Below, piece after piece: positions 33,403-45,500 of a stretch of 64,000 nucleotides of DNA. A program made the translations under genes and the position numbers. Positions within the stretch are counted from its first letter, which is position 1. Each line of letters opens with the position of its first letter. The notes under the pieces were generated by a model, which made no database searches, was not told the origin of the DNA, and saw only the letters and a program-made list of their open reading frames with translations. The DNA comes from Strobilurus pachycystidiatus (lineage: Eukaryota; Basidiomycota; Agaricomycetes; Agaricales; Physalacriaceae): positions 2,604,001 through 2,668,000 of the forward strand of contig JAHLMK010000004.1 in assembly GCA_019915135.1 (NCBI GenBank), written 5' to 3'.

Positions 33403-35345
33403 ATGGACAAACTCGAGTCGCTGACGAGCCAGCTCTCGCAGATCACGATGTACGACATCAAGAGCATGTACAACCAGGTCAGTGGGCCCGCCGCTTGCGA
33501 GGACGAGCAGCTTAGTTCTGCAGGCCAAAAACGTCGTCCTCAACGTCAGCGAAATCGAGGCCAAGGTCCAGGAGGCGACCAACGAGGATCCTTGGTGCGT
33601 TGCCTGACTGCCGACACGTCGAGCGCATGCAATTCTGACGGGCGGCGTGTAGGGGTGCAAGCTCGACGCTCATGCAGGATATTGCCAACAGGTATGTCCT
33701 GCCGCGCTCTCTCTGGACAGCACTGACTATCGCGCAGGACATTCAACTAGTCAGTGGCGCCATATCATCACTCGACCAACGTTCTGACCGACCACAGCCC
33801 CGACTTCAACGAGATCATGCCGGCGATATACTCGCGTTTCATGGAGAAGGAGGCCAGGCAATGGCGCCAGATTTACAAGGTGCGGATTTCGACACTTCCC
33901 AATAAATTCTGATAACACTTTGTGGCAGGCGCTGCAGTTGCTCGAATACCTCATCAAGCACGGTTCGGAACGCGTCGTGGACGATGCCCGCTCACACATA
34001 TCCACCGTCAAAATGCTCCGCAACTTCCACTACATCGACGACAAGGGCAAAGATCAGGGTATCAACGGTATGCTCAGCCTTCCTTCGTGTGGATATAGGA
34101 AACTCATTGCCACGCAGTCCGTAATCGATCCAAGGAGATCACAGAGCTGCTGTCCGACGTCGAGAAGATTCGCAGCGAACGGCGCAAGGCCAAGGCCAAC
34201 AAGCACAAGTACACCGGCACTGGCAACGACGGACTCAGCTTCTCCGGCGGCGGTAGTGGCCGATATGGCGGTTTCGGCAATGACTCCCTGGGTGGCGGTG
34301 GTGACAGCTACAGTGGTGGTGGAGGAAGCTCAAGCCATGGGAACTCTGATCACTATAGCTCGCAATACAGCGGAGGGAGTTCCTCGTCGTTCAGGGACGA
34401 CAACCGACGAGGTTTCGAGGAATATACCGCTGGAGATGACGAGACCGTCAACACGTCTCCAGTCCGCACTAGCAGCATGAGCACCTCCACGACCACACAT
34501 TCGACACGGACTCCGACGCGCAAGGCGACCGCTCCGCCACCGCCACCACCTGCTCCGGTGGTTGATCTTCTCGGTGGTCTCGATGATGACTTCGCTTCCG
34601 CACCAGCGCCTGCAGCTGCCCCTCACGCTTTCGCCACGAACAAAGCGTTACCCGCTTTGGCCCCATCGGCCTCCGTGATGGATGGTAAGACCGACCATGC
34701 ATCGTTCAACTGTCTCCAATCAAGCTAACGGCATTCTCAGATGATGACTTCGACGACTTCCAGGTTGCTCCTACTTCCCCTGCACCTGCACCTGCACCTG
34801 CTGCTCCGACCGGAAATGCTGCACTACTGAGCATGCTCCAGGCTACACCGGCTGCTCAACCACCAGCTCCCACACAGCAACCCATGGCCATGGGAGGAAT
34901 GCCGCAGCACCAGAGGATGGGCTCGATGGGCATGGGCATGGGGATGGGCGGCATGCACAGATCCACCCCTTCCGTGTCCAGCGCGACCTCGCCTCCGCCC
35001 CAATACCAGAACCAGAACCTCTTCGGCGCGCCCATGCGCCCAGCTATCACTAGTACAACCAGCACCACCAGCACCAGCGCCGGCACCCCTGCAGCGAAGC
35101 CTGCTGCTAGTGCGAACTTCGACGACCTGTGGTCGATGTCGCTGGGCTCGAGCTCGTCCAAGCCGGCGACGCCTGCTGGACCCGGAAAGTCCATCAAGGA
35201 TTTGGAGAAGGAGAAGGCGGCGGCGAGTATCTGGGGCGGTGTTGGTGGGGGTGGTGCTAAGCCGATGGGTGCGAGCAACGCGTTCGGGTCCTTCGGGACT
35301 AGCACGACTTCTTCTAGCGGGGGTGCGGATGATTTGTTGTTATAG
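33403..35345 (+). CDS. Epsin-like ENTH-domain clathrin adaptor
   Basis: Binds phosphoinositides and clathrin adaptors at Golgi/endosome membranes. The ATG at 33403 is chosen because the ENTH-family start (MDKLESLTSQLSQITMYDIKSMYNQ) begins there, although the frame opens earlier. Spliced ENTH domain: AKNVVLNVSEIEAKVQEATNEDPWGASSTLMQDIAN, FNEIMPAIYSRFMEKEARQWRQIYK, ALQLLEYLIKHGSERVVDDARSHISTVKMLRNFHYID, GKDQGIN, then the EITELLSDVEKIRSER helix. The tail is Gly/Ser- then Pro/Ala/Gln/Met-rich, with the probable gamma-ear/clathrin-type motifs VVDLLGGLDDDF, DDDFDDFQ and NFDDLW, and a terminal GGADDLLL. Acidic DFDDF motifs and the ENTH version resemble Ent3/epsinR more than plasma-membrane epsins. 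Introns at 33,478-33,523, 33,595-33,651, 33,691-33,797, 33,871-33,928 and two later. Confidence 0.9.
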
Positions 35346-35766
35346 ATGGATTGCGATAGACGATTCGTTGGATCAGGATCAAAATATTAGCTTTTCCGTG
35401 GCCAATCAGGATATAAATGGTTGTTTCTAATTTATGTTTGGTGGCGGAATACATATTGGTGATTCGGTTGTATCATTATGTGCGGGTACGCTTTGGACCC
35501 ATCATTGTGCTCAGGCTTGAACCCATAGGTACAAACAATGCGTTGGGAGCACCGACCGACGATTTCTTGTCATACAGTAGATGATAGACTTCCGCCTTGT
35601 GGATCAACGTATCAGCCTTTTGTGGCCGACCAGGATTTTATAAGGTCCCATCCCTCTCTTGTCTGTGGCGAGATATATTTGTCGTAATCGAGTTGCTAAA
35701 CGAATGGTATCTTACGCATGTATGTAAAAGCAATATCAAGAAGATAAAAATATAGTCCCATCAAGC
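35346..35766. other. 3'-3' intergenic
   Basis: 420 bp between converging epsin and GH20 genes. The sequence at 35,530-35,660 loosely repeats 35,340-35,460 (GATGGATTGC.../AGTAGATGATAG..., GGCCAATCAGGAT/GGCCGACCAGGAT), suggesting a small local duplication of the 3' UTR. Confidence 0.4.
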
Positions 35767-37597
35767 TCATGCAGTAAGATCGCAAGCGTTTGGACGCAAT
35801 GCGCACCAGAGCGGCTGGAGAGCAATAGCCGCAACACCGCGCTGGTTGAAACGGAAGGCAACGTCATGAAGACGGGGCAGAGCCGACGTGCCATTCCCGC
35901 CTGGTCCGCTCCAGAACACCTCTGCGGACGTCGCCGCCCTCGGCCAGACGATGGAATCGAGGTTACTCGGGGAAGACTGTTCCGTCCACAGAAGATGCTG
36001 ACCACCGAGGACGAGCGCCGCCTGTTCCGAGGTCATGTTCGCGACGGGGTCGAACGAGTAGGCGAGCTGCCACGACTTGAAGGGGTCGCACCAGCTGTTG
36101 CCGGTGGGGAAGTCGCCGAGCCACGCGCCGTGCCCGCAGTCGAGGTAGAAATAGTCCGACGCGGCGTGCACGATCCTGTACCCCTGCTCGACGACGGAGA
36201 TGGCGTTGTCGGAGGAGATCCAGACCATGATTACCGTGTCCTTCTCGACGGTGGTGACGTTGTACGTCAGGACCATCTCCTCCCACACCACGGGCGTCTT
36301 GCCCGCGTCGCGCACGGCCGTATGGGTCGCGTTGGTAAACGCGCTAAGCGCCTCCGTGAACGTCTCGCCCGCGGAACTCAGATCGCTCTGCGTCTCAGTG
36401 TCGTTAGTGTAGCAGTGCGCGTTGATCTCGTCTCCGCCGAGGGAGAAGTACGGCGACGTGAACAGGGACGTGAAGGCGGTGACGAGGGTCGTGGTGAAGT
36501 TGGTCGTTTCATTCGAGGCGATGCGGAGCTGACCCGCGGGCGGCTCGTTGGCGAAGGAGGACCAGGGAGTGGATTCTGGGCATGCAACGTGCTCTGGGTG
36601 AGACTTGGAGATCACGGATGTATGACCGGGAGTGTCGAATTCCGCCAGGACATCGATACCTCTCTGCAGGAGCAAGTGCGATTAGTATCGATGTAAAACA
36701 AGCTTTTGACCGAGGATCAGGACTCACGGCGTTGGCATAGGCGACAATGTCGGAGACGTCCTCCTGGGTATATACCTGATCGGCGGAATAAGCTCCCGCA
36801 TCAGATATTTCGAGGAAGCCAGGGATTTGGATGGGGAAGCTCTGGCTGTCGACGACGTGCCAGTGGAAGGTGCTCATTTTGACCCAGCTCATAGCGTCGA
36901 GCGTGCGCTTGATGTCGTCCACTGGGAAGCTGCAAGCATGGTGAATATGTATTGTTTTGACACGAGGGAAAGCTGAGGCTCACTAGTTACGCGCCGTATC
37001 GAGCATGAAACCGCGGTAGGGCTAGTGGCAGGGGAATCAGCGACGAAGATTGCGAGCACATGGCGGACGTACGTATGCGGGGGCGTCATCGATGTCAAAG
37101 GGAGCCTCCAGGGTATAAACCGTATCCGAAGTGGTATACCACAATTGCTCGAACGTCGTCAATCCGCGCAGGAGACCCAATGTCGTGTTCGCAGTAAGGG
37201 TGGCCGCGGAACCGTCATCTGGAACAACAAGGCTATAGCTCTCGCCACGATTCCCGAGTTCCAGGATGGCCTCATCCGAGATGCTGTTCACCTCGCCCGA
37301 GACGCTCAGCGTCAGCGCCTCCAACGCCGGCGCGCTGCTTATGGTCTCGGCGTCCGAGGCTCCGCGGTCTGGGACGAGCCTCTCCAGTTGGTCGGTGAAC
37401 AGGTAGCTCCATGTGCGCGAGATTGCATCGGTCAGGTCCTGCGCCGGACTCTCGATCCCGTCAAGAGTGATGTTGAACGAGCACGACAGCGTAAGGGGGG
37501 ACGTGCCGGTGCTCAGGCTTTTCGGGAGCGGCCACAAGGCGTGGACGCTGGACGCGGACAGCAGAGCCAAGGAAAGGCTGGCGAAATGGAACGCCAT
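35767..37597 (-). CDS. Secreted beta-N-acetylhexosaminidase, GH20
   Basis: Removes terminal GlcNAc/GalNAc, chiefly from chitin oligomers during wall turnover or chitin use. The ATG at 37597 (MAFHFASLSLALLSASSVHA) gives a signal peptide; the frame also has an ATG at 37666. An N-terminal GH20b-type domain (LWPLPKSLSTG...TLGLLRGLTTFEQL) precedes the catalytic barrel: RGFMLDTARNYF, VDDIKRTLDAMSWVKMSTFHWHVVDSQSFPI, GIDVLAEFDTPGHT, and the catalytic pair D-E in YFSLGGDEIN, then TPVVWEEM, YFYLDCGHGAWLG and LGGQHLLWTEQ...WPRAATSAEVFW. Short introns lie at about 37,022-37,068, 36,930-36,986 and 36,662-36,726. Many N-glycosylation sites. Length (~555 aa) and all catalytic motifs are normal. Confidence 0.93.
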
Positions 37598-39497
37598 GGT
37601 GGTTGAAAGAATGAAAGTAGGAGCGGAAGTAACGTTATGGGCAGCTTTGGTTTCAACTGGTTTCAAGTGATCCGCGAGAATGTTTGACGAGTCAGGGAAG
37701 GCGATGGGTATGAAATGACATTATTTCACGTTCGAGGCCGCCCACATGATACGCTTCGAGGGCCCAGTGGCGTTTAGACGGTCGTCGACTTGCGCAGGCG
37801 AACACAGATGGAAGTCGTGAGCAAGGGTCATTGTCACAGCGATCAAGGTGTCACTAGTGCGATCTCTTTCTAGAATTACTGTACTGGCACAGACTGGCAC
37901 TATACAGATTTAACTGCTGTCTACGTTCATTCCCCTGCTGAGAATGCACCTCCGTAATCGTCCATTGCAAAAATAGAATGAAGGCTGCTCCATGCCTCCA
38001 TCAAGTCATGATGCATGATGCTCAGATGATTGTGCTTTCGACGCTTCGTACTGCCAAGATACCTCATCGGGCATCATCCGCCGTTGCTCCCTGCGAGTAT
38101 GCAGGCTTGATGCAGGCAGCCATCCCTTCGAAGGGACGGTCGCACATCAAAGTTTCAGTGGCCTCGAAAACACGGTCATTCACATCGTCCGCGCAGCTCG
38201 TTCTGGACCAATTTGAATGACACCTAGGCTCAAGCATGGCTCGACGCACGAAGTCACTTTCCGCTTCCATCTGCATTCATGCGCGAGACCTTCGACGCGA
38301 CATCTACAATGCTTTTGAGGTGGTGGTAGCCGAAGAGCAGGCATCACGAAGCTACCCAGGTGAAGGTGTCTGCCAATCTTGATTAAAGCGGCCACTCGAT
38401 GACTTTCGAGCCACGTTGTTTTGGTCGAGGTCAGAATTGGGTCAGAATGGACGAAGGAAGATAATGGTATTCTTTCAAAAATTCTGAACACCCGAATACG
38501 TTTACACGGGTTTCTGGGAGAGCAGAAAATAGATTCACTTCCCTGGAGACACTTCAACAGAGCATTTACTAGAACGCCTGCATTGCCTGCTGAGATACAC
38601 GCCGTCGACCGCGTCAGAGGAAAGGTGGGTCAATGTCCGTCGAAAGCTGTGGGGAGATAGCTAGACGACGGCCAGATGGGATTCTGAGTCATCCGCAACA
38701 GTTCAAATTAACAGAGAGCGATGCGTGCTCGCAGCTATCGGCGGTCAGCTATTGCGAACCTGGCAGGAAGGAGCTGTTGCAACTTACGCCAGTGTGAACG
38801 AACCCGTTGGACGCGTCTGTTCCAACCAAAGTTCGTATACAACGCTATAAAGCATATACATGAGATGAGCGGAGTCACGGTAATCGTCGTTTTACGCGTG
38901 TATGGGAAGCAAATATCCCTATGGGGAAGGGTGCAGCTAAAGAGTAGCTGTCGCAGGACTATGCACCTCAAGGGATACATCCAGGCAGAGGACGTTCGTA
39001 GACAGCATCGGCAGACGTTTCTTGCGCGCTCCAGTGCTCGTCGGTCGCCCGTCCGTCATGGCGGGAAGAGTCTGAGAGAGCATGCGACAAAAATCCAAAA
39101 CTGCCAAAACGCGGTCCCCGTGATCATCAGACCTTGATCGTGCCGTGTTCGGCTGTCGCCGTGATTCAATTCCTCCCGAGGTGAAGACGGACTCACAAGA
39201 AGAAGCGCGCGCTTAAGCAACAAAAATACTCGCCCAATGGTCTCCCTGTAACGGTGACGATTATGCGCGGATCCCAACCCATCGTCCAAGCTCCTCAACG
39301 TCCAAGCTCCATGTCGCGGCCTCTCGACATAGCACACACGACAGCCATAAGCAGTGGCCCCAGACGCCTTTACAGCTCTTTGCTGTCTTTTAGCTGTTCG
39401 ATTGGCTTATGCAGTGCTCAAAAGCTTTCTCTGCCCATTGTCTTTCTTCCCTTTCATCTATCACAACCACTATCACGCACAACATTACTTCTATAGG
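37598..39497. other. 1.9-kb gene-free stretch
   Basis: Frames of 60-138 codons occur on both strands (for example 38,180-38,557 minus; 38,721-39,137 plus), but none shows a domain, signal peptide or coherent splice sites. I see no repeat. A noncoding transcript cannot be judged from sequence. Confidence 0.45.
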
Positions 39498-40293
39498 ATG
39501 CCAACACTTCTCGAGCTTACTGGGCACGGGGGGAGCAATGGGTGGTCCATCGCGGTGATCATCGCTTTTCTTTGTCAGTGGCCTTATCCGCCCTACGGAA
39601 CTGCCTCTTGATTATCATCCTTTTTTAGTCATTTTCGGATTTCTACTGGTCTGGTTCATACGCCAGCTGCCATGGCTATGGTCATCCATGGAGCCAGCCA
39701 GACGTGATCTACGTATAATTGGCAGCGAAATAGCCGACCGCATCAATACGGTCTCTGGACAGCGGACCGCTCCCAGTCTTTGGGCAATTTTCTTCCCCTA
39801 CCCCGCCAGAGCATACTCTCCGAGAAGCACTCAGAGGCAGCACGCCTCTCCTTCCCCTACGCCGCACATCCCAGATTCCGGCGTCCCGCTGCAGGTCTTG
39901 CGCTCCCCTCCACCTTCACAACAGCACCAAAACGTAGCTACCGGTGGGCCTGTTGCACAGCCTCAACAGCACGCTGCTGTCCTCCTCACCGACTCCGCGT
40001 CTGGGTACCTGGCCGCCCCATTCATCACGCAGCCGCAGGACCCGCCATCGCCGTCTGCATCTGACTCGTCGGCCTCCGCGTTCATCGCGAAGCCGCAGGA
40101 CTCGCCATCATTCCCATTCCCTTCCTCTTCCTCTTCTGGTGACGCTGGCCTGTCCTCTCATGATCAGTCGCGTCAGGCGTTAGACACCTCCGAGTCACGC
40201 CATGACCCGGGCATGCTACCCTCGCCTGTGACGCAAGGGCCTCCGAGAGGACGCGACCGCGTGCGCGCCTACTTCGGATCCTGGTTCACCTAG
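39498..40293 (+). CDS. Single-pass membrane protein with Ser/Pro-rich tail, two exons
   Basis: Family not recognised. The ATG at 39498 (MPTLLELTGHGGSNG). Exon 1 ends at about 39,571 in the middle of a helix. A ~57-nt GT..AG intron joins SIAVIIAFL to FIFGFLLVWFIRQLPWLW, giving one uninterrupted membrane segment, which supports the model. The tail is ~190 residues, Ser/Pro/Gln-rich, with an imperfect internal repeat (SASGYLAAPFITQPQDPPSP / SASAFIAKPQDSPSFP), and ends in RVRAYFGSWFT. It probably has a short lumenal N-terminus and a disordered cytosolic tail. Confidence 0.55.
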
Positions 40294-40895
40294 AGAAGTC
40301 AGCCGTCGACGATGTATTGATTGCACGTCGACGGTTTTATCAAGAAGGAGCGATGGAATTTATTGACGTTTGACCGTCACTCGGTCAATGGCTTCCAAGT
40401 CATCCCAACTCTCTCGTAGAGTCTGAGGTATTGACCTCGTGCAGAGGACCCTGGACTTTGGGCACACTACCGGGCATGGTATATACACGAACGCCGTCCC
40501 GATAGGATTCTCTTCTCTTTACATTCTCGTTCAGGTTTTTAATATGTCAAAGTTCATTGCTAGTACTTACTGCTATCGTGTTAACGTCGTGACTCTGCTG
40601 TTTAGTTTTCGATGCTTTTATTCTTACTTAACGTTCAAGTTGGGATTTCGATTTCTTTGCTATATGGGACTTTCGAGCTTGACACATACTACTTACGCAC
40701 ACTGACTACATACTCATGCCAGACACTGTAAATATAAACAACTTGAGATAGGTGGTGTCACTCCGTGGTGAGATGGCTCAAGTGAGCTTTCACAGTTAGG
40801 GTTCTCGCGCCAACACGGGGCCGTAAGTATCCCTATGGACGCGAATGAAGCGTATCCAGACTGTCCCCATTGTACAAAATTAGTGTCCAGCTAAC
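40294..40895. other. Intergenic
   Basis: 600 bp at converging 3' ends. AT-rich in 40,490-40,740; no gene or repeat recognised. Confidence 0.45.
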
Positions 40896-41499
40896 TCAGT
40901 GAGTGTATACCAGATGCTGAACCGGATCCCCAATCCGCGAGTACTTCCCGAGCTTGAACTTGCGCGGAAAGGCAAGTTCATACAAGGAAACCAACACCGC
41001 CACCGCCTTCACCGTGAAGAAAACCATGACCGCCAGGACGATGATGCTGGCAATGACCTTTCTCTTCTTGTACACCGCACGGCTGACCCAGGTGTAGGGA
41101 GCGATGGCCAACGCAGCCATCTCGAAGTATCTTCCGTCGGAGGCGCTGGGCACCCTAGTAGGAGATCCGACGGCGGTCGCGACAAGCTCAATGTTTTTCC
41201 TCTTCAACGCTTCGTTCTCCTTCCGAAGCGCGACATTCGAAGCATGCGCCTCGCAGAGCATCTCAACAAGGGTCTGGGTCTACACATTTGATCTGAATAA
41301 TGGGATGAACGAGTTGAAGCCACACGGACCTAGTGATTTGCCGCAAGGCTAGAGGTGGTCGTATTCGCGACTGTCCATCGCATCAGTGACGAGTGCAATG
41401 CCAACGCGCGACACGAGAGTACTTACCTTCCTCAAGTATCATCCCACCAGGGATGTTCATGTCTGCCTGTTCGGCGGCGGAGGTCTGGGGAATCGACAT
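40896..41499 (-). CDS. Coiled-coil membrane protein (5' arm of a segmental duplication)
   Basis: Exon 1 from ATG 41499 (MSIPQTSAAEQADMNIPGGM). The last exon, from just after an acceptor at about 41,280, reads TQTLVEMLCEAHASNVALRKENEALKRKNIELVATAV (a short leucine-zipper-like coil), then a membrane helix (KVIASIIVLAVMVFFTVKAVAVLVSLYELAF) and a basic end at 40896. The consensus donor after exon 1 does not match the phase of that acceptor, so a small exon is missing from my model. The same coil-then-membrane layout occurs in the gene at 62,761. Exon 1 and its upstream sequence recur in decayed form at 54,215-54,330. Function unknown. Confidence 0.5.
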
Positions 41500-42165
41500 A
41501 GCAATGCGGCAATCAGGAAGTGAATCAAGCAAGTATCTGGGGATGTTGAGCGTTGAAAACGAGCAAAGGGCCACAAGTAGATGACGACGCAACACGTAGA
41601 CCTTTAATGAAGGCTTTGCAGACCGTAGACGTGTCTTCTACGCGGGATAGATGCACTGACGTGGCAGGATAGATGATGTTTATCAAGAATAGAGATTGTA
41701 TTTACTTTGGCATCATTCGATTGTGCCTTCCCTTGACTCGAACCAGGCCCCAGCCCTTGCTCGGGTTTGATGCATTTTTGGGTGGGTGTGACCTAACCGC
41801 TAGCGGCTTCTTCTAGCTTCTCGAATGGCTCCGTGAGAAGTTTCGTGCCCTGAAAATTCTCCACGACCCGCGAGGGCGTCACGAGGACGATGGTCCCGCA
41901 CTGGACGTGCCAGGAGTTGATTGCCTAAACGAGATTAGCCGATGGCCGAAGATCTGAGCAGGCGTGATCGCGTAATCCGACGAGCTGATGACTCACGCAC
42001 CAGAAGAGGGAATCCGGATTCCACCCGGGTCCGGATTTCTCCACCGGATTTTTTGCTGTAACGTCTCCGCGATCGCTTTGACTTCAGATACATTGAGCGT
42101 ATCGGCGACGCGTCCTTCGCTTCGAGGGGAGGTTATTTTCTTCTGACCACTTGATCCGAGATCAG
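41385..42165. repeat. Segmental duplication, arm A
   Basis: Diverged copy of about 54,215-54,900. Shared landmarks in the same order: GAGTGCAATGCCAACGC, GGGATGTTCATGTCTG, GACGACGCAACACGTAGA, AGATGCACTGACG, CCCAGCCCTTGCTCGGGTTT, ACCCGCGAGGGCGT, GACGTGCCAGGAG and GGCGACGCGTCCTTC. It covers the 5' exon of the coiled-coil gene and the 3' part of an aldo-keto reductase. Confidence 0.85.
41730..42165 (-). pseudogene. Aldo-keto reductase 3' remnant
   Basis: Minus-strand translation gives SWHVQCGTIVL..TPSRVVENFQGTKLLTEPFEKLEEAA. This corresponds to SWHVQRGTVVLPKSVTPSRVAENLHVTKLPKELFEKLEKAA of the intact gene at 54,491-55,764. The PKS segment is lost, a stop follows EEAASG, and the preceding exon (WSEENN...) is frameshifted. 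An extra ~50 bp rich in ATCCGGAT palindromes has been inserted at about 42,005-42,050. The remnant ends within ~30 bp of the MULE. Confidence 0.8.
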
Positions 42166-42193
42166 TCACGAAGGAAAACGACTAGTTGCCCGT

Positions 42194-42202
42194 GTATAAA
42201 CC
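42194..42202 (+). repeat. Target-site duplication of the MULE, left copy
   Basis: GTATAAACC, repeated exactly at 46,270-46,278. Confidence 0.92.
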
Positions 42203-42447
42203 AGTAAATACAATTGACCCAACGAGTTTCCGCCACGTGACCCGAGTGCGCGAGTTCGATCCCGGCCAAAGACCGGCACCATTTCTCTTATATATCCTTC
42301 CCGCAACAAGCGGGCTATTTTTCGGCTACTATTTCATCTTGAATATATGTTATATCAATGTTTCCAGTGCCCCCGTGTGGTCAGACACAAATTAGAGTGT
42401 TTCTCGCGGATGTGCATGCAAGTCCAGCCAACTTCCTAATCGGGCCG
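42203..42447 (+). repeat. MULE left terminal inverted repeat
   Basis: Inverted copy of 46,023-46,269. Contains TTATATAT at about 42,288-42,296, a candidate TATA for the transposase. Confidence 0.92.
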
Positions 42448-42500
42448 ACGTGACCGAACGCGTCTCTGTTGCACGCGTACCATCCGCCTCCTTGAAAAAG

Positions 42501-45500
42501 ATGGACAACCCGACACAATGGTGCAGCTCCTGCCATTGCACGAAGAAAATAACCGAGTTCAAGGAGAAACTCGGGGCTAAGACGAAGATGTACGGCAAGA
42601 CCTGCATCACTTGCTCGGAGAAAAAGCGGCGCAAGCCTAAACCGGTAAGCACATTCATTTCCCGGTGCGTGCTTGATGCCTGAGATGACATTGGAGAAGG
42701 TGGATACAGGCACTCTGCCATCAAACCCTGCCGTACAAGGCCACAATGGTCCTTCTCCGAGTCTTGCGCCCTTGGTACCCGGACCCGGGCCCACCCCGAC
42801 AACAGAGGACGCGAAGCACGCCGACAATCCCAACGCATACTTCGATCTCGCTGAGATACCCCTTCAGACGTTCTGTGATATTGTTGGCGCGCAGAAGCGT
42901 CTAATCTCTGTGACTGCGCGCGTCAACATTGCGCCACTACTTGGTGAGGGCACTCGGCAAGTTGCAGATCGTTTATTGGAGATAATATGGGAGCAATCAA
43001 CATACCGTTTTACGTACGTCATGTCGCAGCTGGGATTTCCATGATGTTGAAGCCTGAGACTATCTAGATATCAATCCAAATACAATCATCGACGCGATCC
43101 CGGGACCACACGTTTCAACTACCACTGCTGCCAGCAAAGTACGCGCCAGCACGAGCCCAAGAAGAAGACACCTGGTCCTGGTGTCAGAAACAATGAGAAA
43201 CAAGCAATGGACGCGTTTGAATGCAGTGGTTGGGCTTTCATCACGGTCTCAGAGGGTTCAAATGTTGCCTTTGTGCGCGTCAAGCATGAGGATGACCACG
43301 TCCCTTACTGGTGCATTGATGTGCCAGACGATGTCAAGGAGTTTGTCCGAGAGAATGCAGAAATGCGACCCAGCCAGGTAGGCAGGCATTCAACTGTCTT
43401 TGATTTTAGGTTCTTGACCTCCTCATTCACAGCTTTGGGACGCAATTCTTGCGCGTTATGGCGCTACTCCTCGATTCAGCCGCAAGGTCATCTATGCCAT
43501 GTGGTCAGAGATCTCGAGTGAAAAGTGGAAGCGCGATCCGGACGAAGTTAAATCAGCCCGGATTCTCATCGACGAGGCAGCAAAGCTCAAAGACTCACCA
43601 AACGAGAGCCGCCGACTCTATGAGGTTGAGCCAATCCCACTTCCTCAGGATGACTCAGACGGCTTCACAGCGATTGCCTTTGCTCTGACGCCGTTGCTCA
43701 GACAATGGGGAGGTAAAATCCGTGAAATTGCATTAGACTCGACGTGTAAGCATTCAATTTGACATGTTCTACGCTTGTACTCAATCCTAGGATACAGATA
43801 AGACCAATAAGTCGGGTTACGAGGTGTATGCCTTACTCGGCGAGGTGTACGGGTCTGGCTGTCCGCTTGGATATCTCTTGATCCAAGCGGACAAGAATCA
43901 CGCGTCGGGCTCCGACGGCAAGCAGCGTTACATAGAGAGCCTTCTCAAGTACTTTCAGTCTACATGGCTGTTCAAGGTTCTCGTGACGCTGACCGATAAG
44001 GACCGCGCAGAAATCAACGCGTGTCTTCGGCGATTTCCCGACGCCAAACACCAGTTGTGCTTTTGGCATTGTCTTCGCGCTATTCGTACCCGCTTGGCTA
44101 TTCTTCGACGTCGACCAGCCTTCTATGACGTCGACAAGGCTGTCAAGGAATACGACTTCATTGATGCGGATTTTGTTCCCATTGCACAGAGTCAGAATCC
44201 GGCACGAGACAAGGTACCATTATACTATCTTTGTGTTCAAGTAGCTGATTCAAATTGGAAGAACCGATATGTGGCCTTGAATGCGATTCCACGACTCAAT
44301 CTTATTGTGAATGGGCAGCTGCAAAACTCGGCCCCGCCTCCGGCGCCCATCATGATCAGGATCAATGGCGAGGCCATCCGTAGCTTCAGGGAGAAGGAGA
44401 CCCAGTCCGAGGCAGGTAATTTCGAGGAAGAGGCAGAGACTGAGCCCGATGAGGGTGATCTCTATGCTGCTGTGGATGGCTTGGAGAACGCAACGGATCA
44501 GGAAGACGGACCAGACTGGCTTTTTGACGAAGGCGAGACATCGAGCAAGGACCCGGACTACGTCTTCTGTCCAGCTCCTCATCGCAAACCATTACTCCAC
44601 CTCTTCACTAAACACTTTTGCGAACATCCTCTGTTCCCTCGCCGCCGCGATAATGGTCGGAAACGCTCAACCCATGATATCGAGCGTGACGCTGTCTACG
44701 AGATGTACCAATTCTGTATTACTCGCGGCTTATCTGAAGTCTGGGCGTACATGTGGAACTCTTGGTACTGTCCCGCTATGTGGAAGCTTTGGGCTCGCTC
44801 AACAACTTCTTACATCACTCGCCTTCGTACTACTATGACCGTCGAGCGGTTCTGGAAACAGCTGAAGCATGAACAGCTTCACCATCTCCTCCACCCTCGG
44901 CTTGATCAGCTTGTCTATATTCTGATCTATGAGGTTACACCCTTGTATGCCAGCCGGATGGACTTTCTAGCGCAGGAGACACGGATCGGGCGCAGTAAGC
45001 CTCCCAATCCGTTTCAGGCGAGTTTCAAGTCGGCTTGGAAGGCGCTAGCAGCCAGGGATATAAGCGACGGATCACTGGAGCAGTACAAGACGGATACTGC
45101 TACCTGGACTTGTCACTGTGGGCGCCAGATGTATCATCCCTTCCACCTGTGCAAGCACCTTGTGCATGCCATCCCAACTCTATCGCCTCGCTTTTGGAGT
45201 ACCATAACTCGCCGCCGAGTTCTTCCCCTCTATCGGCATACTGAGTTGCAAAACCTGGGGGATGGTGAGGGTTCAATAACCGATGGAGACGACCAGATTT
45301 GGTCGGGAAATCGAGACATTTTGAAAGGAGGTGGAGGATGGAAGAAGGTTTTCGCTGCTAGCCAGATCCTTGGAAAGCACATCACTTTGGAGGACGAACA
45401 GGATTCCGAGGAACCGGTTCCAAAGCGTCGACGAAGCTCGCCCTCTCCTGGCCACATCCAGAAGGAAGACAATGTCGACTCAGCTCCGGGAACAGAGTCC

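Noticed and set aside
35866..36696. 276-codon plus-strand frame
   Set aside because: Shadow of the GH20 gene on the other strand; long only because of GC-rich codon bias.
38721..39137. 138-codon plus-strand frame in the 1.9-kb gap
   Set aside because: Basic, compositionally random translation, starting without context and overlapped by frames on the other strand.
42236..42275. tRNA-like B-box word (GAGTTCGATCC) in the MULE inverted repeats
   Set aside because: The flanking bases do not form a T-stem or a cloverleaf, and no A box lies upstream at the right distance. It is at most a chance match.
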